The translations under genes were made by a program, and so were the position numbers. A stretch of DNA of 64,000 nucleotides. It comes from a virus. This document shows, in pieces, positions 63,535 to 64,000 of the stretch. Below the pieces are notes generated by a model. That model saw only the letters and a program-made list of their open reading frames with translations. It made no database searches and was not told the DNA's origin. How positions within the stretch are numbered: position 1 is the first letter of the stretch; the number at the start of each line of letters is the position of its first letter. The stretch is taken from positions 1 through 64,000 of IMG/VR virus record IMGVR_UViG_3300021376_000045; one strand, given 5' to 3'.

Positions 63535-64000
63535 TTTTAACTCCAGCTATAATATTTCTATCAAATACCCTTAAGTATGGAATTTGATATTTGTGTCTAA
63601 AATACCAAATATCTGCTTCAGAAATTTCAAACCTTTGAGTTATAGGGTTACAATGTTTCACAACTATTTTATCTACTACTGCTACATAACCGCCAAATAT
63701 TGTCTGACCATTTTGACTTGAAAGTATTTTTTCAAATGCGTACTCTAGACCGTATCCCATCTTATAGGGGCTTGTGTCAAACTCATTACAAATAACATTA
63801 TATGCTCTTTGAGAAAAGAACGGGCACATTATTTCAACGGTATTGAATAATCTAAAATCAAATTGCGGTTCAGTTGCTAAGAAGTCAACATGAGAGGGAT
63901 GTCCTTCTCTGCTATACGAAGGCTGAAATAAATCAAAATTATGTTCTCTTCCCATCGCAAACAACGTTGCAATATCTTCTGGCGTTGTGAGAATATCATC
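63524..64000 (-). CDS. Glycosyltransferase/DUF707-like protein, C-terminal part (partial)
   Basis: The frame stays open to the right window edge, so the N-terminus is missing; the visible part is 158 residues. It contains DLFQPSYSREGHPSHVDFLA, TVEIMCPFFSQRAYNVICNE and YGLEYAFEKILS, then VVDKIVVKHCNP. The S-H-x-x-F...V-E-I-M-x-P-F pattern is that of phage DUF707/GT-like proteins. Paired with the GT2-like gene downstream, it suggests a two-step glycan modification. Apparent TTG or ATG starts inside the visible part are probably not the true start. Confidence 0.65.
   Translation of the reverse strand, partial: DDILTTPEDIATLFAMGREHNFDLFQPSYSREGHPSHVDFLATEPQFDFRLFNTVEIMCPFFSQRAYNVICNEFDTSPYKMGYGLEYAFEKILSSQNGQTIFGGYVAVVDKIVVKHCNPITQRFEISEADIWYFRHKYQIPYLRVFDRNIIAGVKIEP

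Noticed and set aside
1-64000. Insertion sequences, integrase or attachment sites
   Set aside because: No transposase, integrase or terminal inverted repeats seen; the content is that of a lytic T4-like phage.

Overview
This window is part of the genome of a T4-like (Straboviridae-related, 'marine T4-like') contractile-tailed phage with an AT-rich genome. Nearly every T4 core module is recognisable. Baseplate genes present are 6, 25, a PAAR tip, a split 5, 27, 53, 48, a tube-fold protein and 26. Head completion is represented by 4. Replication and recombination genes are 32, 59, 33, dsbA, rnh, 61, 41, uvsX, 43, regA, 62, 44 and 45. Nucleotide genes are nrdA, nrdB, dCMP deaminase and thyX. Both ends of the window cut through genes. 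The host cannot be read directly. The phage tmRNA carries the tag ANDERFALAA and a circularly permuted gene layout, and the phage has Lys/Pro/Ala-rich secreted peptides. Together these suggest a betaproteobacterial host rather than a cyanobacterium or SAR11; this is inference.

Layout. 1-9.3 kb (leftward): baseplate wedge, hub and spike genes behind a TATAAATA late promoter. 9.4-13.7 kb (rightward): head completion, tube and hub-assembly genes, with a probable -1 frameshift extension of gp26, then a long coiled-coil protein that may be the tape measure. 13.7-26.7 kb (leftward): the 32-59-33-dsbA-rnh cluster of T4, interrupted between 33 and dsbA by about 6 kb of accessory DNA (SleB-type and GH19 endolysins, a permuted tmRNA, a PD-(D/E)XK nuclease, an IscU-ErpA iron-sulfur pair and PhoH). 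26.7-34.7 kb: membrane protein, GIY-YIG nuclease, nucleotidyltransferase, dCMP deaminase, nrdB/nrdA, overlapping spanins, thyX and primase. 34.7-44.5 kb: conserved phage structural or unknown proteins plus Dps, an NMN-adenylyltransferase-like protein and a protein with a ligase-like KxDG motif. 44.5-52.2 kb: tRNA-Arg(TCT), an HTH protein, helicase, UvsX, a secreted nuclease and DNA polymerase. 52.3-57 kb (rightward): a compact late operon in which all eight genes encode secreted or membrane proteins. 57-64 kb (leftward): tRNA-Ile2, a glycine-zipper lipoprotein-like protein, Hsp20, RegA, clamp loader, clamp and two glycosyltransferase-like genes.

Regulation is unusually legible. At least ten sites match TTGA(T/C/A)T-N16/17-TA(T/C)A(A/T)T (host sigma70 type), several with an upstream GTAACG motif, and they precede replication or small early genes. 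T4-type late promoters (TATAAATA) precede the baseplate operon, gene 32, the tmRNA, the metallopeptidase-like gene and the rightward membrane operon. Several rho-independent terminators separate the units.

Most interesting items: the permuted two-piece tmRNA gene, the phage-borne IscU-ErpA pair, the gp26 frameshift, the split gp5 spike with two different wall-degrading domains, the envelope-protein late operon with an EF-hand loop, the zinc-less gp32, and a promoter overlapping a terminator ahead of gene 61.
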